Origin: Bacillota bacterium
Lineage (GTDB): Bacteria > Bacillota > Clostridia > Oscillospirales > Oscillospiraceae
Direction of reading: 5' to 3'
NCBI GenBank assembly: GCA_023406225.1
Contig: JAEXWS010000239.1
Span: 1 to 20,595, forward strand
DNA: 20,595 nucleotides
Positions 7,327 to 14,295 of the stretch are shown here, piece after piece. The notes beneath the pieces were generated by a model. That model made no database searches. It was not told where the DNA came from and saw nothing but the letters and a program-made list of their open reading frames with translations. Numbering within the stretch: the stretch's first letter is position 1; each line of letters opens with the position of its first letter. The position numbers were made by a program, and so were the translations under genes.

Positions 7327-8265
7327 TCAGCCGTTTCGGTTTTGCTGGGGGATCTGCGCGTTGAGATCAAACGGGTTTTTCGCAAGCTCCTCCATCACGA
7401 AGCTGATGAAGCAGTTGACGCTGCGGGAAACGTAGCTGTCGTGCCGGGTGATAAGCTCCAGGTCCGTGGAGCTGATGGTGTGCTCCACCTCCAAAAGACG
7501 GATGTCCGGGAAGGAAAATCTGCGAAAGATGGACACGGGCAAAAACGCCACGCCGAAATTCCGCCGCACCATCTGCACCACGAAGTCCCATTGGGAGGAG
7601 AGCAGGACGATGTTGGGCTCAAACCCCGCCTGATGGCAGGCGGACTTGATGTCGTGATGCGTGGAAAAATCCGAGCCCAGCAGCACAAAAGCCTCGTCCT
7701 TCAGCTCCTCCAGCGTCACGCTCCTCCGCCCGGACTGGGCCAGCGGGTGGTTGACGCTGACGGCGAGGCAGGAGGTATCCTTGATGAACAGCACATGGTC
7801 GAAGGTCTGCTCCTGTACGGGTCCGATGACGCAGCCCACGTCCAGCGCCCCGGACTCCACCCCCGCCAGGATCCGGTTGGCCCCCCGCTCCTCGATGCAG
7901 AGCTTGACGCCGGGATATTCCTTGGCAAATTTGGCGATCAGGTCGCAGAAATAGCAGGTCCCCGCCACCGGGGGAAAGCCCAGGAACACCTGCCCCTTGT
8001 AGATGTCCTTGTCCAGCGTCGCGGTCTCGGCCAGACCGTCGTACTCGCTGATGACGCGAACCGCTTTTTCATAGAACGTGCTGCCGAAGTCCGTCAGATT
8101 CTGACGCTTTTGAAAGGTATAGAAAAATTCAAAGCCCATTTCCTCTTCCATCTTGTGGATCACCTTGCTCAAAGCCGGCTGGGAGATGTAGAGCTTTCTG
8201 GCGGCGGTGGAGTAGTTCCCGTCCTTTGCGACCTGGACAAAATATTTCAGTTCCCGAATATCCAT
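7327..8265 (-). CDS. LysR-family transcriptional regulator
   Basis: This is a 312-residue protein of standard LTTR length. The N-terminal winged helix-turn-helix is clear (MDIRELKYFVQVAKDGNYST..., recognition helix around SQPALSKVIHKMEE, residues 28-42). It is followed by a linker helix and a two-lobed effector domain (for example QVFLGFPPVAGTCYFCDLI and FGVAFLPVSIFRR). It would bind DNA as a tetramer and respond to a small-molecule inducer, probably a pathway metabolite. The start is supported by a GAGGAGG ribosome site directly upstream. It is convergent with the first TRAP operon and codirectional with block A, from which a GC-rich palindrome separates it. Its own promoter has an extended -10 inside overlapping inverted repeats, suggesting autoregulation. 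Being the only regulator in the window, it is the natural candidate for the shared element before both TRAP operons (inference). Confidence 0.93.
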   Translation of the reverse strand: MDIRELKYFVQVAKDGNYSTAARKLYISQPALSKVIHKMEEEMGFEFFYTFQKRQNLTDFGSTFYEKAVRVISEYDGLAETATLDKDIYKGQVFLGFPPVAGTCYFCDLIAKFAKEYPGVKLCIEERGANRILAGVESGALDVGCVIGPVQEQTFDHVLFIKDTSCLAVSVNHPLAQSGRRSVTLEELKDEAFVLLGSDFSTHHDIKSACHQAGFEPNIVLLSSQWDFVVQMVRRNFGVAFLPVSIFRRFSFPDIRLLEVEHTISSTDLELITRHDSYVSRSVNCFISFVMEELAKNPFDLNAQIPQQNRNG

Positions 8266-8297
8266 GCGGCGTTCCTCCTCACAAAAGTCCCACCGCC

Positions 8298-8326
8298 ATT
8301 ATACCAACATTCGGCGGTATTTGCCA
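8298..8326 (-). promoter_or_regulatory. Promoter and possible operator of the LysR gene
   Basis: Reading the minus strand, TGGTATAAT gives an extended -10 (TATAAT at 8298-8303) with a poor -35 (TGGCAA at 8321-8326, 17-base spacer). Two inverted repeats straddle it: ATACC-N10-GGTAT (8301-8320) and ACCGCC/GGCGGT (8292-8297 with 8313-8318). A regulator bound here would block the -10, as in LysR autorepression. Confidence 0.5.
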
Positions 8327-8368
8327 TGCCTCTGTGGAAATGTTCTGGATCGGTCAGCATGCGCAAAG

Positions 8369-8394
8369 GGAGACGGCCCCCGGGGGCCGTCTCC
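8369..8394 (-). terminator. Perfect palindrome downstream of block A (weak terminator)
   Basis: Positions 8369-8394 are a perfect 26-base palindrome (GGAGACGGCCCCC and its complement). It lies 7 bases after the isomerase stop on the minus strand. Only CTTT follows, so termination may be partial, allowing read-through into the LysR gene. Confidence 0.6.
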
Positions 8395-8400
8395 TGCCGT

Positions 8401-9243
8401 TTATTCTCCAAAGGCGGCCTTCAGCGTCTCCACGTCCCGCTTGGCGGAGGAGACGTAGTCCATGCCGTTTTCGTTCAGATTGCGCCGGTTGTAGAAAGTC
8501 TCGGAGATGATCCAGCCCTCATAGCCGGTCTCCTTGATCGCCTGGACGGACTCTTTGAAATAGGTGCTGCCCTCGCCCAGCAGCACGATGGGGGCGGTCT
8601 CCTTGGTGATGAAGCCCTCGGCGTCCGCCAGGGACTCCTTCATATGGAAGTGGTCGATGCGGTCCTTTCCCAGGGCGCGGATCATATCGGGGGGATAGCC
8701 CGTGCCGTACATCACCGGGTTATGCGTATCGAAGCAGAGCTTCAGCTTCCCGTCAAACCGGTCCAGGAATTGAAAGTGGTCCTCCAGGCGGATATCCGTC
8801 TCCATGGCGATCTGCACGCCGTAGTCCTCTCCCACCTGGACGGCGTATTTGTACATGTCGAACACATGGCGGTACTGGGCGGCGCCGTACATCCGCATGC
8901 CCTCGATCATCACCGTGGGAATCCCCATCTCGGACGCCGCGATTACGCCGTTTTTGATGCTCTCCATGCACTCCCTGCCCTCGGGAGAGCTCTGGCTGAA
9001 GCGGATGTAGCTCTGGCGGACCAGGGTGTAAAGGTGGATGGACTGGAGCGCCACGCCATATTTGGCCGAGGCCTCCAGATAGCTCTCCTGCACCCGTTTG
9101 TTGTTCAGGGGGTAGGCGTTTGTGGAACCGCCCGCGTCCGCGAGCTGCATGCCGGTGAATCCGGCCTCATGGGCCATCTGCAAGGCCAGCGGTCCCCAGC
9201 AGGGAAAGCTGAATTCACAGACGCCGAATTGAAATCTTGACAT
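8401..9243 (-). CDS. Sugar phosphate isomerase/epimerase-like TIM-barrel protein (xylose-isomerase-like superfamily)
   Basis: This is a 280-residue AP-endonuclease-2/xylose-isomerase-like barrel. The start at 9243 (MSRFQFGVCEFSFPCWG) is chosen because both paralogs at the other end of the window begin with the same motif and AAGGAGAAGGAG lies just upstream; a longer in-frame start at 9285 is rejected. Family enzymes use a divalent metal held by Glu, Asp, His and Glu. The candidates here are Glu148 (METD), Asp172 and His174 (CFDTHN), His200 (HFHMKES) and Glu248 (SETF), all present. It likely isomerises or epimerises a sugar, sugar acid or related hydroxy-keto compound; a dehydratase activity, as in inosose or shikimate-type members, is possible. 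It is last in the four-gene minus-strand operon, 38 bases after the zinc dehydrogenase, which suggests it acts on that enzyme's product or substrate. Confidence 0.85.
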   Translation of the reverse strand: MSRFQFGVCEFSFPCWGPLALQMAHEAGFTGMQLADAGGSTNAYPLNNKRVQESYLEASAKYGVALQSIHLYTLVRQSYIRFSQSSPEGRECMESIKNGVIAASEMGIPTVMIEGMRMYGAAQYRHVFDMYKYAVQVGEDYGVQIAMETDIRLEDHFQFLDRFDGKLKLCFDTHNPVMYGTGYPPDMIRALGKDRIDHFHMKESLADAEGFITKETAPIVLLGEGSTYFKESVQAIKETGYEGWIISETFYNRRNLNENGMDYVSSAKRDVETLKAAFGE

Positions 9244-9281
9244 GATCGGAACTCCTTCTCCTTTGATATCGCCGGACCGCC

Positions 9282-10379
9282 TCAAAGCTCCGGTACGATG
9301 ACGGCCTGGGTGACCTTCCGGGCGGCGGTCATCTCCAGCGCGTCCTCCAGCTGCTCCAGGCCGAAGGTCTGGGTGGAAAATTCGTCGAACGGGTACTTGT
9401 GCTGATACTTGTCCAAAAATTCCAGGGATTTATGCAGGTAGATGGGAAGATACCGGGCCGCGCCGTAGACGGTCAGGGCCTTGCGGGTGATGTAGCCCGG
9501 GGAGATGACGGCGTTGGCGCTGACCACATTGATCCCAATGATCACATAGCGGCCCAGAGGCGCCAAGTACCGGATACCCTCCTCAAACGCGCCGGCGAAG
9601 CCCGTGACTTCCACGGCGGCGTCGGGGCCCCGGCCGCTGGTCAGGGCCTGGACGGCCTTCACCCGCTCTTCCACGGTGGGATAGTCCTCCATAGATACGA
9701 TCTCGTCCGCGCCGAAGCGCCGCGCCAGCTCCAGCCGCTCCGAAATGCCGTCCACCACGATGGTCCGCACGCCCTTTTCCCGGGCGATGGCAACGGCGTA
9801 CAGACCCATGGGGCCCGCTCCCTGGATCAGCAGCGTCTCCCCCGCCTGCAGCTCCGCCCGCTCCAGCCCGCAGTAAATTTGGGAGAACCGGCAGTTGGCT
9901 CCGGCGGCCAGGGAGTCGGACAGGGTGTCCGGGACCTTGAAGAACTGCTGTTTGGGGTAGATGTAATAATGCGTGGCGAAGGTGCCGGAGAAGTGGGGCG
10001 CGGCCTCCGGGGACTGGCCCAGGTGGATATACGCGTTCTCGCACTGGTCGAAGCGGCCTTTTTTGCAGGCGGGACACTCTCCGCAGGTGATATAGTAGGC
10101 GGCCACGATGCGGTCTCCCACCCGGATGGGCTGCCCGGCGGAATCCACGCTCACGCCCTCGCCCAGCCGCTCCACGCGGCCCACGAACTCATGGCCCTGG
10201 CAGGTCTTTTCCCCGCCCACGCCCAGAGACACGCCGCTTTTCCAGTTCTTCACGTCGGAGCCGCAGATATTGCTGCTCAAAACCCGCACCAGCAGCGCGC
10301 CCGCCTCGGGCTGGGGCAGATCCTGCTGGGTAAAGCCGATCTTTCCGTCCTTTCCAAAATAGGCGATTTTCCCCTTCAT
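9282..10379 (-). CDS. Zinc-dependent alcohol/polyol dehydrogenase (MDR family)
   Basis: This is a 365-residue medium-chain dehydrogenase. The catalytic zinc site is visible as Cys39 (NICGSD) and His63-Glu64 (QGHEF). The structural zinc loop has Cys99, Cys102, Cys105 and Cys113 (CGECPACKKGRFDQC). The Rossmann fingerprint is GAGPMG at 187-192, with Asp210 at the end of the second strand, which favours NAD over NADP. The start is set by AGGAGG on the minus strand. It would oxidise a secondary alcohol of a polyol, sugar or hydroxy acid to the ketone in the cytoplasm. It sits between an SDR (27 bases upstream) and the isomerase (38 bases downstream), so an oxidation-epimerisation sequence is plausible. 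A second zinc dehydrogenase in block B holds the matching place in that operon but is not a close copy. Confidence 0.92.
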   Translation of the reverse strand: MKGKIAYFGKDGKIGFTQQDLPQPEAGALLVRVLSSNICGSDVKNWKSGVSLGVGGEKTCQGHEFVGRVERLGEGVSVDSAGQPIRVGDRIVAAYYITCGECPACKKGRFDQCENAYIHLGQSPEAAPHFSGTFATHYYIYPKQQFFKVPDTLSDSLAAGANCRFSQIYCGLERAELQAGETLLIQGAGPMGLYAVAIAREKGVRTIVVDGISERLELARRFGADEIVSMEDYPTVEERVKAVQALTSGRGPDAAVEVTGFAGAFEEGIRYLAPLGRYVIIGINVVSANAVISPGYITRKALTVYGAARYLPIYLHKSLEFLDKYQHKYPFDEFSTQTFGLEQLEDALEMTAARKVTQAVIVPEL

Positions 10380-10406
10380 TGTCGATCCTCCTGTCGGCGT
10401 CAGCCG

Positions 10407-11198
10407 TTATTTTCTCTGCATGGAGGCGTCCTGAGACACCAGCACGGCGTGGGTCCCGCTGTAACCTCCGTCCACCGGGAGGACCTGGGCGGTGATCTGC
10501 CCGGCCTCGTCTCCGGCCAGGAACAAGCAGGCGTTGGCGATGTCCTGGGCCACGGTGATGGTCCCGGTGGGGGTGATGGCCATAAACGCCTCGTCGATGG
10601 AGGGAGGCACGTGGCCGTTGTTGTTGGTCCGGGTGAAGCCCGGCAGGACGCAGTTCACGGTGATGCCGCCGCCGCCCAGTTCCAGCGCCGCCGCCCGGGA
10701 CAGCGCGATGATGCCCGCCTTGGTGGCAGAGTAAATGGTGGAGTTTCTCTCTCCGGACAGGGCCGCTGTGGAGGAAATATTGATGATGCGGCCGCCGCGG
10801 CCCTGGGCGAGCATCTGCCTGGCGGCCATCTGCGTCATGAAATAGGTGGCCTTCAAATTCAAGTTGATGGAACGATCGAAAGACTCCATATCCGTTTCCA
10901 GCAGGGACTTTTTGCAGCCCCAGCCCGCGTTGTTCACCAGGATGTCCACCTTGCCGAAGGCTGCCAGCGCCGCCTCAAACACCGCAGTCCGGCCCGCTTC
11001 TTCTGTCAGGTCCGCCGCCACGGCGATGGCCCGGAGGCCCTGGGCCTTGATCTCCCCGGCGGTTTTTTCCGCCGCCGCCAAATCGGTGCCCACCACGGCC
11101 ACCGCCGCGCCCTCCCGGGCAAAGGTGGTGGAGACGGCGTAGCCGATCCCCTTGCTTCCGCCCGCCACGATCGCCGCTTTTCCGTCTAATCTACCCAT
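10407..11198 (-). CDS. SDR-family NAD(P)-dependent oxidoreductase
   Basis: This is a 263-residue classical short-chain dehydrogenase. The cofactor motif GGSKGIG spans 13-19 and NNAG 89-92. The catalytic set is Ser143 and Tyr156/Lys160 (YSATK), with an Asn near 113 (INLNLKATY). The start at 11198 (MGRLDGKAAIV) follows AAGGAGAG and gives the usual spacing of the glycine motif from the N-terminus; an upstream ATG adding 20 residues is not supported. It resembles 3-oxoacyl-ACP-reductase, gluconate 5-dehydrogenase or glucose-dehydrogenase-type SDRs, which interconvert a hydroxyl and a keto group. Specificity is not readable. It has no counterpart between VOC and the zinc dehydrogenase in block B, which is the main difference between the two otherwise parallel modules. 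Confidence 0.92.
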   Translation of the reverse strand: MGRLDGKAAIVAGGSKGIGYAVSTTFAREGAAVAVVGTDLAAAEKTAGEIKAQGLRAIAVAADLTEEAGRTAVFEAALAAFGKVDILVNNAGWGCKKSLLETDMESFDRSINLNLKATYFMTQMAARQMLAQGRGGRIINISSTAALSGERNSTIYSATKAGIIALSRAAALELGGGGITVNCVLPGFTRTNNNGHVPPSIDEAFMAITPTGTITVAQDIANACLFLAGDEAGQITAQVLPVDGGYSGTHAVLVSQDASMQRK

Positions 11199-11221
11199 AC
11201 TGATCGCTCTCCTTACGTTCT

Positions 11222-11239
11222 TCCGGCCAAAAGGCCGGA
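11222..11239 (-). other. Intercistronic hairpin between VOC and SDR genes
   Basis: TCCGGCC / GGCCGGA with an AAAA loop (on the minus strand TTTT) lies in the 92-base gap after the VOC gene. No T tract follows on the minus strand, so it is more likely a processing or stability element than a terminator. Confidence 0.5.
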
Positions 11240-11290
11240 GGTTCTTATGCATATGCAATGAATTTGACGCCGAAAGACGCGCGCTCCGGG

Positions 11291-11806
11291 TCAGGGCCTC
11301 GGATGCGTCCCATAATACGCGTCCGCCATGGGGCCCACCACCATGTCTCCGACCTCCGCGATAAACCCGAACAGTTCCCGCAGGTCATAGAGCGCAAAGC
11401 TCTTATCCCCCATTTTCCCGCTGGTCAGCTCCGGAACGCCCAGCTCCTTCAGGTTCAGTTCCAGTCCGGAGCGGTCGTCCATCTTGATATTGACATGGTG
11501 GATGCCCTGCCCGTGCTCCCGCAGGAAGTCGGAAAACGGATCGCCGCCGGAGGGGTCGAGGGGCTCGATGTACTCAAAGTCGATGCCGCCGAAATTCAGC
11601 CGCGCCGTTTTGATGTAAAAATCCTTGGGCTGCTCCAGATATTTGCAGTCCGTAAAGGTCCCGGCCTCCGCCATGTCCTTCGTGGTTTTTACGGCCACCG
11701 AACTCTCGTCAAACGCAAAGCATTCCTTTAATCTCTCCAGGGTCTCGTCCACGCTGTGGACCACCATGCCCACCTGAAATACCAGTTCCGGTCGGATCTT
11801 TTTCAT
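11291..11806 (-). CDS. VOC-superfamily protein (glyoxalase / methylmalonyl-CoA epimerase-like)
   Basis: This is a 171-residue protein with two VOC modules (FQVGMVVHSVDETL at 10-23 and GIHHVNIKMDDR near 101-112). VOC enzymes hold a metal with one side chain from each of four strands. Here the positions read Gln11 (His in methylmalonyl-CoA epimerase), Glu78, His103/104 and Glu151, so a usable set seems to remain. Epimerase, isomerase or lyase chemistry through an enolate is typical for the superfamily. It is the first gene of the minus-strand block A operon, 71 bases downstream of that operon's -35, with AGGAGG before the ATG at 11806. The presence of a VOC gene in both blocks argues for a step common to both pathways. 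The exact reaction is unknown. Confidence 0.83.
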   Translation of the reverse strand: MKKIRPELVFQVGMVVHSVDETLERLKECFAFDESSVAVKTTKDMAEAGTFTDCKYLEQPKDFYIKTARLNFGGIDFEYIEPLDPSGGDPFSDFLREHGQGIHHVNIKMDDRSGLELNLKELGVPELTSGKMGDKSFALYDLRELFGFIAEVGDMVVGPMADAYYGTHPRP

Positions 11807-11862
11807 CTCTGCCTCCTGTTTTCCAAAAGCGGCCCGCCCGCCGGGGCCGTTCAGCTAATCAA

Positions 11863-11891
11863 ATTATAGCGCGAAAACCGGCCCGTGAGAA
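11863..11891 (-). promoter_or_regulatory. Promoter of block A (VOC-SDR-dehydrogenase-isomerase)
   Basis: On the minus strand a perfect TATAAT (11863-11868) lies 17 bases after TTCTCA (11886-11891), upstream of the VOC start at 11806. Spacing and -10 fit a sigma-A promoter; the -35 is a 4/6 match. The 43-bp element of the TRAP operons is not found upstream of it. Confidence 0.6.
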
Positions 11892-12035
11892 ATATATATA
11901 ATTTTTCTAGAGCTATTCCTCCAGGTTATAAAAAGCGTGGAGAACCCCAAACCGGAGGGAATCATTCCGCTCTGCGCCGTTTTGATAAATATGCGCAAAA
12001 ATTCTGTCGCTTTTTCACAAATTTGGGGGAATGTA

Positions 12036-12102
12036 ATGAAATTTGCTTATGAGTCCGTATGCCTACTAGCTATTTGACGCACAGGAGGGGCGCCCATATA
12101 AT
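12036..12102 (+). promoter_or_regulatory. Promoter and upstream element of block B
   Basis: TTGACG (12074-12079), a 17-base spacer and a perfect TATAAT (12097-12102) form a strong sigma-A promoter 55 bases before the binding-protein gene. Bases 12036-12078 are the second copy of the 43-bp element found at 4120-4162. Conserved parts are ATGAA, TTTG, TTATGA, ATGC and TAG.TATTTGAC at the same spacing. Here the 10-base-step repeat reads TATG...TATG. Confidence 0.75.
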
Positions 12103-12156
12103 TGGGGCCAAGAAGCGGTTTCTGTCACCGCAAACATTGGAAGAGAGGTCGGGAAG

Positions 12157-13218
12157 ATGAAAAAACGATCCTTGGCGGCACTGCTGGCATTTTGCATGTG
12201 CCTGACGCTCGCCGCATGCGGCGACGCCCCCTCCGGCGGCGCGCCCGCCGCGGACGGCGGAGACGGGCAGAAGACTTACACTCTGAAAGTGAGTCTGGAG
12301 CCCTCCGAGAGCAACTTCATGGCGGAAAACTGGAGGGAATGGGCCGAGGCGGTCACGGAAGCCTCCGGCGGGCGGCTGCAATTCACCTTTTACTACGACA
12401 ATACGCTGGTGGACGCCAACGCGCAGTATCAGCAGCTTGCGGCGGGGATCGCGGACATCGCCGACGTGCACCGCTACGCCAGCGACGGATTCGTTATCAA
12501 TGAAAACTGGAAGCTTCTGACCGCGGGCATCCCCGCCGATCAGCAGGTGGCGCTGTCCTACCGGCTTCTGGAGGAATTCCCCGAAGCCGCCGGAGAGTTC
12601 AGCGGCGTGAAAATTTTGGCGCACACCTATTCCGGCGGCGGCGCATACGACCTGCTGACCGTGAAAAAGGAGGTCCACGCCCCCGCCGACATGGCGGGAA
12701 TGACGATCTGGTGTGAGGCGGACTGGAACGACTTCATCACCGCCTGCGGCGCGACTCCCGTGAACACGCCGTTTTCCGAGGTGTATTCCTCCCTTCAGAA
12801 AAACATGTACGACGGGCTGATGATCGCGGCGGAAACCCTGCAGTCCTGCAACTTTGCGGAGGTCTGCAAGTACATCACCATGATCGACTTCTGCTACATG
12901 AGCGGCCCGGGCCACCTGATGAACCTGGACACCTGGAACCGCCTGCCCGCGGACCTGCAGGCGCTCATCGAGGACCCGGAGCTGATCGGCGCGCTGGAGC
13001 GCGCCAACCATGACGACGGCTTTGGGCTGGAGGAGTCCTCCATCGCCTGGGCCTCCGGCCAATACGGAACCACCGTGATCGAACCAACGGACGAGGCGCG
13101 GCAGGAGTTTTTAAGCCTTCTGACCCAGGCAAAGGGCACTTTGGCGGAAAAGCTGGACAAGCAGGGCCTGCCCGGCACGGAGATGGTGGCCAAGGTCGCG
13201 GAATGGGCGGCGGCATGA
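12157..13218 (+). CDS. TRAP-type substrate-binding lipoprotein without adjacent permease (orphan DctP homolog)
   Basis: This is a 353-residue lipoprotein: MKKR, hydrophobic core, lipobox LAAC with Cys21, then a Gly/Ala-rich linker. The body is a DctP-type binding fold (ADMAGMTIW..., GATPVNTPFSEVYSSLQKNMYDG). The residue at the position of the family's carboxylate-binding Arg is Trp185 (GMTIWCEADW); the two other DctP proteins in this window have Arg there. Ligand recognition must therefore differ, perhaps for a neutral or differently oriented ligand. The ATG at 12157 is preceded by GAGAGG. It is first in the block B operon, followed 40 bases later by a PTE-family hydrolase, and its permease partner is not adjacent. 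It could share the DctQM pair at 15435-17293, act as an alternative receptor, or serve sensing; none is proven. Confidence 0.85.
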   Translation: MKKRSLAALLAFCMCLTLAACGDAPSGGAPAADGGDGQKTYTLKVSLEPSESNFMAENWREWAEAVTEASGGRLQFTFYYDNTLVDANAQYQQLAAGIADIADVHRYASDGFVINENWKLLTAGIPADQQVALSYRLLEEFPEAAGEFSGVKILAHTYSGGGAYDLLTVKKEVHAPADMAGMTIWCEADWNDFITACGATPVNTPFSEVYSSLQKNMYDGLMIAAETLQSCNFAEVCKYITMIDFCYMSGPGHLMNLDTWNRLPADLQALIEDPELIGALERANHDDGFGLEESSIAWASGQYGTTVIEPTDEARQEFLSLLTQAKGTLAEKLDKQGLPGTEMVAKVAEWAAA

Positions 13219-13258
13219 TGAGAAAGCAGGCAAACCAAGCCGATGGGAGCGTTTGCGC

Positions 13259-14221
13259 ATGAAAACAGTACAAACCGTGCTGGGTCCCGTGGAAACCTCA
13301 AAACTGGGGTCCGTTTTGATGCACGAGCACATCTGCACCTCCAGCATGGGCGTTGCGACCCACTATCCCCGTCTCTACGCCGCCGGATTTGAAGAGCAGA
13401 TCCTCCGGGATTTGCGGGACATGCGGGAAAACGGCATTTCAACCGTGGTGGACGCGTCTCCGGTCTGCCTGGGCCGCGATGTCCGCGTGCTCCGGCGGGT
13501 GAGCGAGGCCTCCGGCGTGAACATCGTCGCCACCACCGGCTGGTGGGGCTGCGAACCGCCCTACGTGGGCCCCACCACCGCCGAACAGTGGGCGGCGTGC
13601 TTCATCGACGATCTCACCAAGGGCTGCGACGGGACCGGGGTCAAGGCGGGGATCTTGAAAGCAGCCATGGACAAGGAGGGTCCCACCGAGTGGAAGGTGA
13701 AAATCCACCGGGCGGTGGGCCTGGCCCATCTGGAGACCGGCGGAAAAATCATGCTGCACACCTACTGTCCCACGGAAACGCCCCGGATCCAGCTTCAGAT
13801 CCTGCGGGAGACCGGCGTGGATATGAACCAAGTGGTGGTGGGCCACATCCCGGAGACGACGGACCTTGATTTTGTCAAGTGGATCTATGACCAAGGGGTG
13901 TGGCTGGGCATGGACCGGCTGCCCATCGTGCTGCTGCCGGGGTCCTACGCCGTTGCGACCGGGACCCGCATCCGCTTTATCAAGGCCATGCTGGATGCGG
14001 GCATGGGAGACCGGATGCTCTTCTCCCATGATTTCATGTGCGCATCCACTCTGTTCGACAACCAGCCCCCCCAGGTGCGACATCTCATCGCGGAGCAGTG
14101 TCCGGACCGCTTTTTGTTCCTGAAAAAGCACGTGTTCCCGGCGCTGGCCGACCTGGGCGCGGATCCGGAGGTCCTGTGGAGGATGACCATCGACCACCCC
14201 AGAGCTTTTTTTGAGGCGTGA
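13259..14221 (+). CDS. Phosphotriesterase-family metal-dependent hydrolase (possible lactonase)
   Basis: This is a 320-residue amidohydrolase-superfamily enzyme of the PTE (COG1735) type. All six expected metal-site residues are visible: His22 and His24 (MHEH), Lys134 (VKAGILK, the carboxylated bridging lysine), His167 (MLHTY), His196 (GHIPE) and Asp258 (FSHDF). The ATG at 13259 is favoured over the TTG at 13253, because GGGAG at 13245-13249 is well spaced for the ATG and too close for the TTG. Characterised members include phosphotriesterases and lactonases, some acting on sugar lactones or their phosphates. With dehydrogenases and isomerases in the same operon, hydrolysis of a sugar-acid lactone formed by oxidation is a reasonable inference, but another ester or amide is possible. 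No signal peptide is seen, so it is cytoplasmic. Confidence 0.88.
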   Translation: MKTVQTVLGPVETSKLGSVLMHEHICTSSMGVATHYPRLYAAGFEEQILRDLRDMRENGISTVVDASPVCLGRDVRVLRRVSEASGVNIVATTGWWGCEPPYVGPTTAEQWAACFIDDLTKGCDGTGVKAGILKAAMDKEGPTEWKVKIHRAVGLAHLETGGKIMLHTYCPTETPRIQLQILRETGVDMNQVVVGHIPETTDLDFVKWIYDQGVWLGMDRLPIVLLPGSYAVATGTRIRFIKAMLDAGMGDRMLFSHDFMCASTLFDNQPPQVRHLIAEQCPDRFLFLKKHVFPALADLGADPEVLWRMTIDHPRAFFEA

Positions 14222-14295
14222 CGGCGTTCCCAGCACCGCGGCCCGAAACTTGGGAAGAAAATCGTATAGAACAATGGAAAGATGAGGGAGGACCT

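Larger units (their letters stand above)
11807..12156. other. Divergent control region between blocks A and B (350 bp, no gene)
   Basis: No coding sequence was seen. The region is AT-rich compared with its surroundings (for example TATATATAATTTTT near 11892-11905). It holds the block A promoter on the minus strand at 11863-11891 and the block B element plus promoter at 12036-12102. About 140 bases lie between them. There GTTATAAAAAGC near 11927-11938 and a TCTAGAGCTATT stretch near 11906-11917 loosely resemble parts of the TRAP element, but this is not convincing. Confidence 0.7.

Noticed and set aside
7342..9240. Long plus-strand open frame across the LysR and isomerase genes
   Set aside because: It runs antisense through two well-supported genes, their intergenic promoter and a palindrome; its composition is typical of a shadow frame.
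9244..9285. Upstream start for the block A isomerase
   Set aside because: The extension includes the real ribosome site AAGGAGAAGGAG and is absent from both paralogs.
11906..11938. Third copy of the TRAP element in the divergent region
   Set aside because: Only short fragments (AGCTATT, GTTAT) match and in the wrong order and spacing.
12070..13062. Minus-strand open frame opposite the orphan binding protein
   Set aside because: It is a shadow of a clear lipoprotein gene; it ends at the block B promoter and has no family motifs.
14250..14270. Possible internal promoter before the second dctP (TTGGGA and TATAGA)
   Set aside because: The spacer is only nine bases, far from the 16-18 needed.
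14218..14295. Upstream start for the second dctP
   Set aside because: It would place 26 non-hydrophobic residues before a textbook lipoprotein signal; the ATG at 14296 has GGGAGG.
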